This document shows, in pieces, positions 25,784-34,492 of a stretch of DNA of 64,000 bases. Under the pieces are notes generated by a model, which made no database searches, had not been told where the DNA came from, and worked only from the letters and a program-made list of their open reading frames with translations. This DNA comes from Alteribacter aurantiacus DSM 18675 (GTDB taxonomy: Bacteria; Bacillota; Bacilli; Bacillales; Salisediminibacteriaceae), in contig NZ_KE386941.1 of the NCBI RefSeq assembly GCF_000429705.1, positions 992,001 to 1,056,000 of the forward strand. The letters run 5' to 3'. Within the stretch, counting starts at the first letter, position 1. Each line of letters starts with the position of its first letter. The translations under genes and the position numbers were made by a program.

Positions 25784-27172
25784 ATGATAGCAAAGTCATT
25801 GATAGAAAAGATCATGAATGCCGCTCTTGAAACGGGCGGAGATTTTGCAGAAGTGTTTGTAGAGGATAAAATGAATACAAGTATTGGGCTTGTAGGAGGA
25901 AAAGTAGAGAGAAGTATCTCAGGTAAGGATTTCGGCATCGGGATTCGGATTTTACAAGGAAATAACAGCGTATATGGTTATACGAACGACCATTCAGAAG
26001 AAGCGCTATTAAAGATTACACACCAAGTAGCTCAAGCGTTAAATGGTGAAGGGAACTCAACTATTCTACCATTAAGAGGGGAAACGTTTCACTCTGTTCA
26101 TCCTATAAGATACGCGCCACTTGATGTGGCGAAAACGAAAAAGGTTGAACGAATGAGAGAAGTATATCATGTAGCAAAAGAATACCATTCATCCATTTCA
26201 CAAGTCAGTGTGGGTTATCGTGATGAGGATCAGCGTGTTCTAATCGCAAATTCTGAAGGCACATTCATTGAAGATCGGCGAATAAGGACTAGGTTGTCTG
26301 CGCAAGCCGTTGCTTCAAACAATTCTGAAATGCAGACAGGTTCTTATTCTCCCGGTGCACATAAAGGGTTCGAATTAATGGATGAACTTGATCTATCCTT
26401 TTACGGTCGCGAAGCAGCGCGGATTGCGACCACGATGTTACATGCTCGTGAATGTCCCAGTGGTCAGTTTCCTGTGATTATTGATAATGAATTTGGCGGG
26501 GTTATTTTTCATGAGGCATGCGGACATGGATTGGAAGCGACTTCCGTTGCAAAAGGGAACTCTGTATTTTCAGATAAGTTGGGTGAGAGAGTGGCTCCGG
26601 ATATTGTCACTTATATTGATGATGGGACGTTATCTAATGAATGGGGTTCTCAAAACATCGATGATGAAGGAGAAAGAACACGTAAGAACGTTTTAATCGA
26701 GAACGGGATATTAAAAGGTTACTTGATAGATAAGCTCGGGGGAAGGCGCATGGGGATGGATCCTACCGGTTCTAGTCGCAGAGAATCCTATAAGTATGCT
26801 CCAACTTCCCGAATGACAAATACGTTCATCGCTCCAGGTACATCTTCACGTGAAGAAATCATCGCCAATACTGAGTTTGGAATCTATGCCAAATATATGG
26901 GTGGAGGCTCTGTAAATCCTGCAACTGCAGATTATAACTTCGCTGTAAATGAAGGTTATATCATTAGGAACGGAAAAATTGCTGAACCCGTTCGAGGGGC
27001 AACATTAATCGGAAACGGAGCTAAAACATTACAGAAAGTAGATATGGTAGGGAATAACCTTGCTCACGGACAAGGGATGTGTGGATCTGTCAGTGGCTCC
27101 ATTCCTGCAAACGTAGGGCAACCGACGATTCGCGTCAGTGAAATAACGGTAGGCGGAAGGGGGCAGTCGTAA
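25784..27172 (+). CDS. tldD: TldD-family zinc metalloprotease
   Basis: TldD forms a heterodimeric protease with TldE that trims peptides and, in other bacteria, matures microcins and degrades the antitoxin CcdA. The 462-residue product has the HExxxH site H243-E244-ACG-H248. A downstream cysteine in the conserved GQGMCGSVSG region is close to where TldD has its third zinc ligand. Also present are the family segments DDGTLSNEWGS and TNTFIAPG. A GGAGG site precedes the ATG. The stop codon overlaps the tldE start by one base (TAATG), so both subunits are translated in step. Confidence 0.93.
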   Translation: MIAKSLIEKIMNAALETGGDFAEVFVEDKMNTSIGLVGGKVERSISGKDFGIGIRILQGNNSVYGYTNDHSEEALLKITHQVAQALNGEGNSTILPLRGETFHSVHPIRYAPLDVAKTKKVERMREVYHVAKEYHSSISQVSVGYRDEDQRVLIANSEGTFIEDRRIRTRLSAQAVASNNSEMQTGSYSPGAHKGFELMDELDLSFYGREAARIATTMLHARECPSGQFPVIIDNEFGGVIFHEACGHGLEATSVAKGNSVFSDKLGERVAPDIVTYIDDGTLSNEWGSQNIDDEGERTRKNVLIENGILKGYLIDKLGGRRMGMDPTGSSRRESYKYAPTSRMTNTFIAPGTSSREEIIANTEFGIYAKYMGGGSVNPATADYNFAVNEGYIIRNGKIAEPVRGATLIGNGAKTLQKVDMVGNNLAHGQGMCGSVSGSIPANVGQPTIRVSEITVGGRGQS

Positions 27173-28524
27173 TGGAGCTTACTCAATTCAAGGAATTGCT
27201 GTTTCAAGCCGGGGAAAAAGCTGGCTTTGAAGAGATGGAACTTTATTACGCAAATGGAGAGAAATTCAGCACTAAGGTATACAATGGAGAGGTAGACAGC
27301 TATACTTTGGCTACTGATGCCGGTCTTTCTTTTCGCGGTCTTATAAACGGCCAAATGGGATATGCGTACACAGAAAAAATTGATCATTCATCTGTTCAAC
27401 TTTTAGTAGACGGCGCAAAAGAGAATGCTTTCATTCTCGATACAGAAGACCATGAAGACCTTTATTCAGGAGCCGACTCTTATCCTGCATTGGATTTATT
27501 TGCAGATGAGCTTGAGAACGTTTCCCCATCTACGAAGATTGATTTTCTAAAAGAAGTAGAGAAAGCATGTTTTGCTAGAAGCAATAAAGTATCAAGTGTG
27601 AATTACTGCATGCTTCAATCCTTTTCATCAGATAAGAGAATTGCAAATTCAAAAGGATTAGACGTTATGGATCGTGGAAACGGAATTTTTGTGTTCGTCT
27701 CCGTCGTTGTAAAAGACAACGAAGACATTAAGAGCGCTCAAAAACTTGCGATTTCAAGGGATTTCTCTGCTTTTGAAGCAGAAAAAATTGCAAATGTTGC
27801 AGTGGATGAAGCATTGAGTTATCTTGGTGCCGAATCCGTGAAAAGTGGATATTATCCGGTTATTTTTAAGAATAAAGCTGCCGCCGCTCTCCTTCAAACG
27901 TTTGTTGGTTCCTTTTCTGCAGACAACGTGCATAAAGGCAAGTCTCGTTTAGCAAACAAGGTCGGAGAAAAAATAGCAGGCAAAAACATCACCATCATTG
28001 ATAATCCGCACGATACTAAGGGCTTCTCAAGTCGGTCTTTTGATAGTGAAGGTGTGCCGACAAAACCCTTACACGTACTTGAAGAAGGCGTTTTAAAAAC
28101 CTATTTGCATAATCGAAAAACAGCAAAGAAGGATGGTGTCTCTTCAACCGGTCACGCATCAAAAGCCTCTTACAAAGGAACGATTGGCATATCGCCATCT
28201 AATCTGTACATCAAAGCAGGGGAAGAATCGTTTGATCATATCGTATCCAACAGTAAAGAAGCTATTGTGATTACGAGTTTACAAGGTCTTCATTCTGGTG
28301 CAAACCCAATTTCAGGTGATTTCTCCTTGGCCGCTCACGGCTATCTTGTTAAAAACGGGAAGATCCTTCGTCCGGTAAACCAAATTACAGTCGCAGGAAA
28401 TTTCTTTTCACTTTTAAATGACGTTGAATCTGTAGGAAATGATCTTGAAACAGAGCTACCAAGTGGGGGAGCGATTGGTTCACCGAGTTTAAAGGTTTCT
28501 AAGTTAAGTGTAGGTGGGAAATAA
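27172..28524 (+). CDS. tldE: TldE/PmbA-family partner of TldD
   Basis: The 450-residue product is homologous to TldD in fold but lacks the HExxxH motif, as expected for the non-catalytic TldE/PmbA subunit. Family features are YNGEVDSYTLATDAGLSFR near the N-terminus, PVIFKNKAAAALLQTFVGSFSA in the middle, and GLHSGANPISGDFSLAAHGYLVKNG near the end (shown as two separate family blocks around residues 365-395). It shares a one-base overlap with tldD and ends before a strong terminator. Peptide substrates are not indicated by the surrounding genes: no bacteriocin precursor is nearby. Confidence 0.92.
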   Translation: MELTQFKELLFQAGEKAGFEEMELYYANGEKFSTKVYNGEVDSYTLATDAGLSFRGLINGQMGYAYTEKIDHSSVQLLVDGAKENAFILDTEDHEDLYSGADSYPALDLFADELENVSPSTKIDFLKEVEKACFARSNKVSSVNYCMLQSFSSDKRIANSKGLDVMDRGNGIFVFVSVVVKDNEDIKSAQKLAISRDFSAFEAEKIANVAVDEALSYLGAESVKSGYYPVIFKNKAAAALLQTFVGSFSADNVHKGKSRLANKVGEKIAGKNITIIDNPHDTKGFSSRSFDSEGVPTKPLHVLEEGVLKTYLHNRKTAKKDGVSSTGHASKASYKGTIGISPSNLYIKAGEESFDHIVSNSKEAIVITSLQGLHSGANPISGDFSLAAHGYLVKNGKILRPVNQITVAGNFFSLLNDVESVGNDLETELPSGGAIGSPSLKVSKLSVGGK

Positions 28525-28587
28525 TTAACCTGTCCTTCGGCTCATCATTCATGCTTAAGTAACAAGACTAACTTAAAAATAAAGTAA

Positions 28588-28625
28588 AACCCCTTGAAGA
28601 CGAGTGACCTTCAAGGGGTTCCTTT
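28588..28625. terminator. Bidirectional terminator after tldE
   Basis: An 11-bp stem (aaccccttgaa / ttcaaggggtt) with A-rich left and T-rich right flanks lies between convergent genes. Confidence 0.85.
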
Positions 28626-28879
28626 TATACTTCTACTAATTCATGTGATAATTCCTGCTCTAAAAATCCCGCAATGCCGATGTTGTTCTCCAAGTCCACG
28701 ATAAACAACGTTTTTCCTTTTCTTATCCAAGACATATATGTGTCATAAAAGGGGTGAGTCTCTTTTATATACTTTTCTAGGTCCTGTTCTTCTGTACACG
28801 TATCCATGACTGTCCCTTTACCTACATATTCCGTTCGGCCATGCTTATTCACGTAAACGGTTTCACCAGCTTGAAACAT
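28625..28879 (-). CDS. Unknown small soluble protein (84 aa)
   Basis: I do not recognise this family. The 84-residue product starts MFQAGETVYVNKHGRTEYVGKG, a short beta-rich opening similar to KOW/SH3-like small domains. A charged middle (EEQDLEKYIKE) and FIVDLENNIGIAGFLEQEL follow. It has no signal peptide or membrane span. GAGGTGATG precedes the ATG with good spacing. It is transcribed in the same direction as, and downstream of, tgl; a 74-base gap separates them, so co-transcription with tgl is possible. Confidence 0.7.
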   Translation of the reverse strand: MFQAGETVYVNKHGRTEYVGKGTVMDTCTEEQDLEKYIKETHPFYDTYMSWIRKGKTLFIVDLENNIGIAGFLEQELSHELVEV

Positions 28880-28953
28880 CCATCATCACCTCTTCGTAAT
28901 CTCTACTTTTACTATAACATACCCTTATTTCATGCTACAAAAGAACGGTTCAC

Positions 28954-29700
28954 TTATCTTCTATAAAACTGGCTCAAATAACGGAAGTTTGGGCGAACGA
29001 TAAAGTTGTTTAAAAAGGCCGATCGCGTTGCAAAAGGTCTCCTTTTTGAGTTCAAGAAATCAAGAATTTCTTTTGCGGGAACAATTCCGATACCATGCCC
29101 AAAATACAAGTCTCCGTTCATAAGTATCGCATTCTCCCCACGCCATTCCGGTGTTGCACGGTTGTATTCGGGACTATCAAAGTAAACGCAGTCTCCTGGA
29201 ATATAGTCTGTGCTCACATGTCCTGCCAACCCCAAATCTCGATCAGCTTCCCAAGAGAACAAATAAATGTGAGGAAATAAGCGATTAAACATCATCGGAC
29301 CTAATGCGTCAAGTACAGCTTTATAATAAACAATAATAATAGCAACAGCGCATTCAAAAGCATAATAAGATCCATTTGCAAAAATATCGTTAATCCCCAC
29401 ATGGGGAGGGATTTCAGGACGTAGGTAAAAGCCGCCACGGCGTGTACGATACCAGACATATTCATTGCAAAATGACGTAGTAAAGGTGGCAAAAGACGCC
29501 CCACTACTATTCAATCCACTTGCTGCACGCATAATATGAACGCGTAAATAAAGTTCAAAATACAACTCATGTAATGAAGTGTAATCATATACATCTCTAT
29601 AATCCACCATTAGATTCAAGATCTTGCGTTGCTCAGGTATGAGCTCAGCTGTATTCACGGTAGATAGATCGAGATTACGACCGTTAATCCTAATCATCAT
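28954..29700 (-). CDS. tgl: Spore coat protein-glutamine gamma-glutamyltransferase (transglutaminase)
   Basis: Tgl cross-links coat proteins such as GerQ by forming epsilon-(gamma-glutamyl)lysine bonds late in sporulation. The 248-residue length matches the Bacillus enzyme. The catalytic cysteine is C117 in the segment YYAFECAVAIII, corresponding to Cys116 in B. subtilis. The downstream DCVYFDSPEYNRATPEWRGENA region carries the conserved aspartate, glutamate and tryptophan. AAAGGAG precedes two adjacent ATG codons (29700 and 29697); either may be used. In B. subtilis the gene is expressed in the mother cell. Here I saw no convincing SigK promoter. Confidence 0.94.
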   Translation of the reverse strand: MMIRINGRNLDLSTVNTAELIPEQRKILNLMVDYRDVYDYTSLHELYFELYLRVHIMRAASGLNSSGASFATFTTSFCNEYVWYRTRRGGFYLRPEIPPHVGINDIFANGSYYAFECAVAIIIVYYKAVLDALGPMMFNRLFPHIYLFSWEADRDLGLAGHVSTDYIPGDCVYFDSPEYNRATPEWRGENAILMNGDLYFGHGIGIVPAKEILDFLNSKRRPFATRSAFLNNFIVRPNFRYLSQFYRR

Positions 29701-29803
29701 ATCCGCTCCTTTGATGTAAGAGTCTACGAAGCGAGCAAAGAACCGTTGTGTACGTTAAAGGATATGACTGATATTCGAATACTTACCACTTAATTATGTT
29801 CTT

Positions 29804-30682
29804 TTATCCGAACAGTGAAATCAGCCCGGCACCAACAAACACAAATATCCCTACGATGAAAAGGATAGTGGGAATGTTCTCTTCTTTTTTTAGAAATAGC
29901 TTTCCAAGAATGACAGTAATTACAGGATCGACGGCTAATATGGCTACTGAATAGCTTACATAAATGAGTGAAGTAGACAGGTAAAAGAAAAGGAGAGCAA
30001 ATCCGGTTAATATTCCTGCCCATATATAGTGAGGGTAGGAAAAAGCTACTTTGATAAAGATGTGAGGTGGTTCTCTGTTTATTTTCCATTCATATAGAGT
30101 TAAGACGATCAGAGCTACAATCGTACCGATAAAGGCACCCAACACAGGTTCCAACATGACGTTCATGGCTTCTTTTGTTAGGCCCTGACCAATTCCGTAT
30201 CCAATCGCAGCAAGAAAGGCATACATATACCCATACCTTAGACCGCGCACTGAGGTTTCTCTGAAGGTGAAAAAACCCATAATAAAGAGGCCTGTAAAGA
30301 TACACACAATTCCGATCATAGGCATTAAGGCAATTTGCTCTTGTAAAAATACAAGGGCAAACACCAAAGTGAATATTGGTGCAGAGTTCTTGATGGCTAC
30401 TGCTTTAGAAGAACCGTTTATCCGAATGCTTTTATATAAAAGAGGCCTTCCAATGACGTTTATTAAAAACCCGGCTACGGCAAAAAGGACGATTCCACGC
30501 GCATTCATGTCGGGCAAATGGGTAACGAACATTGTAATAAGAGTAGCCATACCTAAAACCAAAACATTGATAAGCGTAATGACCCATAATCCGTTCGTAG
30601 GAGAATGGGTCATTCCTTTTTTCAAAACAATATTTGTACTTGAAAAGCAAAGTGCAGATATAAAAGCGAATAAAAAACCCAT
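29804..30682 (-). CDS. EamA/DMT-family transporter
   Basis: The 292-residue membrane protein has ten hydrophobic spans in two repeats of five, the drug/metabolite transporter layout. The first repeat begins GFLFAFISALCFSSTNIVLKKG and the second near residue 150. The EamA hallmark of a conserved glycine/proline near the end of each repeat is present. Substrate unknown. It is transcribed in the same direction as the upstream SDR gene, 67 bases away, and could be co-transcribed with it. Confidence 0.85.
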   Translation of the reverse strand: MGFLFAFISALCFSSTNIVLKKGMTHSPTNGLWVITLINVLVLGMATLITMFVTHLPDMNARGIVLFAVAGFLINVIGRPLLYKSIRINGSSKAVAIKNSAPIFTLVFALVFLQEQIALMPMIGIVCIFTGLFIMGFFTFRETSVRGLRYGYMYAFLAAIGYGIGQGLTKEAMNVMLEPVLGAFIGTIVALIVLTLYEWKINREPPHIFIKVAFSYPHYIWAGILTGFALLFFYLSTSLIYVSYSVAILAVDPVITVILGKLFLKKEENIPTILFIVGIFVFVGAGLISLFG

Positions 30683-30749
30683 GGCTCTTCACCCTCAAAT
30701 GTCAGTCGTATGATTAGCCTATGAAAGGATGATGTAACCAGTGACCACC

Positions 30750-31547
30750 TTATCTCATCACACTTCCTCCTGAGAGCTTTAGTGATTCTCCTACAATGTT
30801 TTCTGCTGCATCAGATAAAAGAAACAAGATTGAGTTGGCTACTTCTTCAGGTTCCGTTAATCGCCCTGAAGGCAAGTTTTGTTTCACCATCTCAAGCTCC
30901 TCCTCGTACGAGCGATTCGAACGTTTTCCTTTTCGTGTAATGGCGTTCCTAGCCATTTGAGTATTAACGAAACCGGGACAAACGGCATTTACGCGAACAT
31001 TATGTTTGATTGCCTCCACTGCAATAGACTGAGTAAAACCAATTAGGGCAAATTTTGAAGCACTATAGGCACTATTACCGTAAGTTCCTCTCAGTCCAGA
31101 TAGGGAGGAGACATTTACGATTGCACCGGATCCTTGGTTAATCATTTGCTTGTAAACCTTTTGAGTAAATAACACTGTTGAAGTAAAATTTAGTTCCATA
31201 ATGTTGCGAAGGTCATCTTCTCTTAAATGTTCAATCACATCTCCACCGCCAATCCCTGCACAATTGACTAAGTCTGTAACCGGACCACACTCATGAATCG
31301 CATAGTCTAGTAGATGCTGACGGTCTTCCTCATTCGTCAAGTCCGAAGGGTGAACAAATACACGTGTCTGTGAAGAGGACTTTTGGATTTCTTTTTTTAA
31401 TTCATGTAGCTTATCTTCGTTTCTCCCGGTAATCGTAACTGAGGCACCTGATCTAGCAGCCGCCAAGGCAGTTGCCCAACCTATGCCACCAGTGGCACCT
31501 GTAATAAGTATATGCTTTCCTTTACATCCTTGTTGGTCAAAGGTCAT
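30750..31547 (-). CDS. Short-chain dehydrogenase/reductase
   Basis: A 265-residue classical SDR enzyme. The cofactor site TGATGGIG lies at about residues 17-24, with the NAG-type motif as NCAGIGG near 94. The active site is S-Y-K: serine in VNVSSLSG and the tyrosine-lysine pair in YSASKFAL. The C-terminal segment matches members that reduce carbonyl groups of small metabolites, but the substrate is unknown. AGGAGG precedes the ATG. It is the first gene of a probable two-gene leftward unit with the EamA transporter and is divergent from the HAD gene. Confidence 0.88.
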   Translation of the reverse strand: MTFDQQGCKGKHILITGATGGIGWATALAAARSGASVTITGRNEDKLHELKKEIQKSSSQTRVFVHPSDLTNEEDRQHLLDYAIHECGPVTDLVNCAGIGGGDVIEHLREDDLRNIMELNFTSTVLFTQKVYKQMINQGSGAIVNVSSLSGLRGTYGNSAYSASKFALIGFTQSIAVEAIKHNVRVNAVCPGFVNTQMARNAITRKGKRSNRSYEEELEMVKQNLPSGRLTEPEEVANSILFLLSDAAENIVGESLKLSGGSVMR

Positions 31548-31690
31548 TGTATTTTCCTCCTCGTTGTTTATGCCACTGAAAAAGGATATATTCCTTTTTC
31601 AAATGCCTGTGTTTATACATGGTAAGTAACCTTTTTATGCAGGCTCCAAACAAAACAAAAGCCAAATTTAAACACCTCAAGTATGGACCA

Positions 31691-31699
31691 TGGTATAAT
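31691..31699 (+). promoter_or_regulatory. Extended -10 promoter of the HAD-FAH operon
   Basis: TGG-TATAAT (31691-31699) is an extended -10 sequence 39 bases before the chosen start. No -35 is obvious, as is usual with extended -10 promoters. Confidence 0.55.
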
Positions 31700-31737
31700 C
31701 TGGGTTGAATCAGCTCAATGAAAAGAGGCGTTTTATA

Positions 31738-32487
31738 ATGGTGAACGTTATTTTATTTGATTTGGATGGAACCTTGCTTCCTATGGATACGGAAGCTTTT
31801 GTAGAGAACTACATAAAGGAACTGGCACCTCAAGTGGCTCATATTGTTGACCCAAACCTTTTTGTAAAATCCCTTTGGGCAGGCACACAAGCAATGGTGC
31901 AAAACAAAGATCGAACAAAAACGAATGAACAAGTGTTTGAAGAGACGTTTTTATCATTAATCCCGGTGGAGAAAGAACATATTTGGCCTACGTTGGATCT
32001 TTTTTATCGTGACGTGTTCCCAACATTTTCTCATCTAAGCACGCCCACACCTTTAGCCAAAGACGTGGTAGAACAAGCAATTGATCAAGGGTACCGTGTA
32101 GCAGTAGCTACAAATCCCGTTTTTCCTAAAGCCGCAATTGAACATAGAATAGAATGGGCAGGTTTATCCCACATTCCTTTTGAACTGGTAACGGTTTATG
32201 AAGAAAGTGTCTATACAAAACCTCATGTAGAATATTATGAGTCTATTTGCGAAGTATTAGGCGTTGATCCTAGAGATTGTGTGATGGTCGGAAATGATAA
32301 ACAAGAAGATATGTCAGCAAGCGAGACAGGAATGAAAACATATCTTGTTGAGGGGAATGTCATTGACAGGGGAGAACCTTCTTTCCGCATTGATGACCAA
32401 GGAACACTTGAACAGTTTTATGATGACTTGAAAAATGAAAAGGGTATTTTTCAAGTGAAGGGGGTAGAAACAGGTGAACGATATTAA
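31738..32487 (+). CDS. HAD-superfamily phosphatase
   Basis: A 249-residue haloacid-dehalogenase-fold hydrolase. Motif I is FDLDGTLL near the N-terminus, with Asp nucleophile and acid/base. A lysine in YTKPHVEYY gives motif III, and GNDKQEDMSAS gives the motif IV aspartates. A helical cap lies between about residues 20 and 95. The substrate is unknown; the metal-binding site is complete, so it should be active. ATG 31738 is preferred (GAGG about 8 bases upstream). The gene overlaps the following fumarylacetoacetase-family gene by 14 bases. Confidence 0.85.
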   Translation: MVNVILFDLDGTLLPMDTEAFVENYIKELAPQVAHIVDPNLFVKSLWAGTQAMVQNKDRTKTNEQVFEETFLSLIPVEKEHIWPTLDLFYRDVFPTFSHLSTPTPLAKDVVEQAIDQGYRVAVATNPVFPKAAIEHRIEWAGLSHIPFELVTVYEESVYTKPHVEYYESICEVLGVDPRDCVMVGNDKQEDMSASETGMKTYLVEGNVIDRGEPSFRIDDQGTLEQFYDDLKNEKGIFQVKGVETGERY

Positions 32488-33094
32488 AAATATCTATTGT
32501 GTGGGGCGTAACTTTGTAAAGCATGCTGAGGAGCTAGGAAATGATATTCCGAGTAGGCCACTTCTTTTCTCAAAGCCGACCAGGTCGATTGTTCAAGCAA
32601 ACGGAGGAACAATTGAACTTCCATTTGACCGAGGAGAGGTTCATTATGAAGCAGAAATCGTTCTTTTTATTGGACAAGATGTACCAAAATCATTCGCAGT
32701 AGAAGATGTAGTGGAGAAAATGGCTCTTGGAATTGATTTCACATTGCGAGAGGAACAACAACGATTAAAAGAAAAAGGCCATCCTTGGTTACGAGCTAAG
32801 GGGTTTAAAAATAGTGCAGCGATTACCGACTTTTGGTCATTCCCTGGCATGAACTCTTGTAAAGAGACGGATTTTACACTGCACATTAACGGAGAAGAAA
32901 TTCAGCGAGGGAATATTCAAAACATGTTGTTTGATTTTAAGCGGATCATAGAAGAGTGTAACGACCTTTTCGGATTAGGTCCGGGAGATATCCTATTTAC
33001 TGGTACTCCTGAAGGGGTTGGGAAAGTAAATGCACATGACGAATTCCTTCTTCGGTGGGGTGAAGAAGGAAAGGGACGATTTACGATTGCATGA
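32474..33094 (+). CDS. Fumarylacetoacetate hydrolase-family protein
   Basis: A 206-residue single-domain FAH-family enzyme. Metal ligands are the glutamates in HYEAEIVLF (E-x-E) and an aspartate in GIDFTLRE. The closing family motif FTGTPEGVGKV is present near residue 185. Members of this size include acylpyruvases and oxaloacetate decarboxylases/tautomerases such as FAHD1; the precise reaction is uncertain. The GTG start at 32474 has GGGGGT about ten bases upstream. It is translated together with the HAD phosphatase and may repair or clear a keto-acid by-product, which is inference. Confidence 0.85.
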   Translation: MNDIKNIYCVGRNFVKHAEELGNDIPSRPLLFSKPTRSIVQANGGTIELPFDRGEVHYEAEIVLFIGQDVPKSFAVEDVVEKMALGIDFTLREEQQRLKEKGHPWLRAKGFKNSAAITDFWSFPGMNSCKETDFTLHINGEEIQRGNIQNMLFDFKRIIEECNDLFGLGPGDILFTGTPEGVGKVNAHDEFLLRWGEEGKGRFTIA

Positions 33095-33123
33095 ATGATC
33101 TAAACAAGTCATAGATTTAAGTA

Positions 33124-33152
33124 TTGTAATTTCTTTTTTACTAAGCTACAAT
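33124..33152 (+). promoter_or_regulatory. SigA promoter of the met operon
   Basis: TTGTAA (33124-33129), a 17-base spacer and TACAAT (33147-33152). Transcription would begin near 33159, about 30 bases before the S-box. Confidence 0.75.
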
Positions 33153-33190
33153 AGGGAGCAACATAAAAGTTAATTGAATATTTTATTTTT

Positions 33191-33350
33191 TCTTATCACG
33201 AGAGACGGAGGGAAAGGCCCGATGAAGTCTCAGCAACCAACCAAAACGGTCAGGTGCTAATTCCTGCACGAAATGTTCGTGCAAAGATAAGAAGAGGCTG
33301 ATCTTTATTTTTTAACCTTCTTCTTATCTCAATAAGGGGAAGGTTTTTTA
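33191..33350 (+). promoter_or_regulatory. SAM-I (S-box) riboswitch with terminator/antiterminator
   Basis: The aptamer (33191-33292) opens and closes with tcttatc / gataaga (P1). It contains the S-box hallmarks gagagacggagggaaaggcccgatga-type text as separate blocks: the agggaaa/gcccgatgaa internal loop, then cagcaacc and the ggtcaggtgctaattcctgc arm. The agataagaag of the P1 3' side (33285-33294) can instead pair with cttcttatct (33320-33329), an antiterminator. When SAM is bound, the terminator aaccttc / gaaggtt with a T-run (33314-33350) forms and the met genes are off. This is the standard arrangement for Bacillus methionine genes. Confidence 0.95.
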
Positions 33351-33373
33351 TTTTTCTCGTGGAGGGCTTTTAA

Positions 33374-34492
33374 ATGAGTAGAAACGAATTAGAAACGTTA
33401 TTTGTTCAAATCGGAAATCAACAAGATAAAAGAACCGGAGCTGTGAGTACACCGATTTACTGTTCCACAGCCTACCGCCACGAAGGAATCGGCCAATCTA
33501 CCGGATACGATTATTCGAGAACAGGAAATCCAACTAGACAAGTGCTGGAAGAGGCCATCGCCGATTTAGAAGGGGGAGAGCGGGGATTTGCCTGTTCATC
33601 AGGCATGGCTGCAATTCAAGTTGTTTTGTCTCTGTTTGAAAGTGGAGATGAGATTATTGCTTCCAGTGACCTGTATGGAGGTACGTACCGTCTCTTTGAA
33701 GAAGGCTGGAGAAGATGGGGGTTATCGTTTCATTATGCAGATGGTCGACACCCGGACTCTTTTCGTAATCTTATTAACGAGAATACAAAAGCATTGTTCA
33801 TTGAAACGCCAACAAATCCCCTTATGCATGAAGCAGATCTTGAAGCATTTAGCAGCTTGGCGGAAGAAAACAATTTGCTATTAATCGTTGATAATACGTT
33901 TTACACCCCCCTCATTCAAAGACCAATTGAAAAAGGAGCTCATATTGTCATTCATAGTGCTTCTAAGTATTTGGCTGGACATAATGACGTGATTGCTGGA
34001 TTAGTCGTAACTAAGGGGGAAGAGCTGTCAGAACGACTCTTTTACTATTTCAACAGCATAGGTCCAATTCTTTCTCCACTTGATTCTTGGCTTGTGATGC
34101 GAGGAATGAAGACCTTACCTTTACGAATGGAAAAGCACCAAGAAAATGCTCGTACTGTAGCTCAATACTTAAAAGAGCACGAACATATCAGTGATGTTAT
34201 CTACCCTGGTCATGGAGGGATGTTATCTTTTCGAGTGGCAGAGGAACGGTTGGTCAATCCCCTCCTTCAAAACCTTAAATTGATTACTTTTGCCGAGAGT
34301 CTCGGTGGTGTTGAGAGTTTAATGACTTACCCTGCGACACAAACACACGGTGACATTCCTGAATCCATTCGCCATGAGCTTGGCGTGTGTAATCGTCTGC
34401 TTCGTTTTTCTGTAGGAATTGAATCGGCAAAAGATCTGATTCATGACTTGGATCAAGCGTTAAGCGCTGCTTTTATAAAGGAGGATTGTTGA
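33374..34492 (+). CDS. metI: MetI: cystathionine gamma-synthase / O-acetylhomoserine sulfhydrylase
   Basis: This PLP enzyme joins an O-acylated homoserine with cysteine to give cystathionine, or with sulfide to give homocysteine. The 372-residue product has YSRTGNPTR, the FACSSGMAAIQ segment, ETPTNPLMH, DNTFYTPL and the PLP lysine in HSASKYLAGH. It is the first gene behind the S-box, and its stop overlaps the metC start (TGATG). AGGG-type sites precede the ATG. In B. subtilis, MetI and MetC form the same pair under an S-box. Confidence 0.94.
   Translation: MSRNELETLFVQIGNQQDKRTGAVSTPIYCSTAYRHEGIGQSTGYDYSRTGNPTRQVLEEAIADLEGGERGFACSSGMAAIQVVLSLFESGDEIIASSDLYGGTYRLFEEGWRRWGLSFHYADGRHPDSFRNLINENTKALFIETPTNPLMHEADLEAFSSLAEENNLLLIVDNTFYTPLIQRPIEKGAHIVIHSASKYLAGHNDVIAGLVVTKGEELSERLFYYFNSIGPILSPLDSWLVMRGMKTLPLRMEKHQENARTVAQYLKEHEHISDVIYPGHGGMLSFRVAEERLVNPLLQNLKLITFAESLGGVESLMTYPATQTHGDIPESIRHELGVCNRLLRFSVGIESAKDLIHDLDQALSAAFIKEDC

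Noticed and set aside
30267..30713. 148-codon plus-strand frame opposite the EamA transporter
   Set aside because: Antisense shadow of a well-formed membrane protein gene with its own ribosome-binding site.
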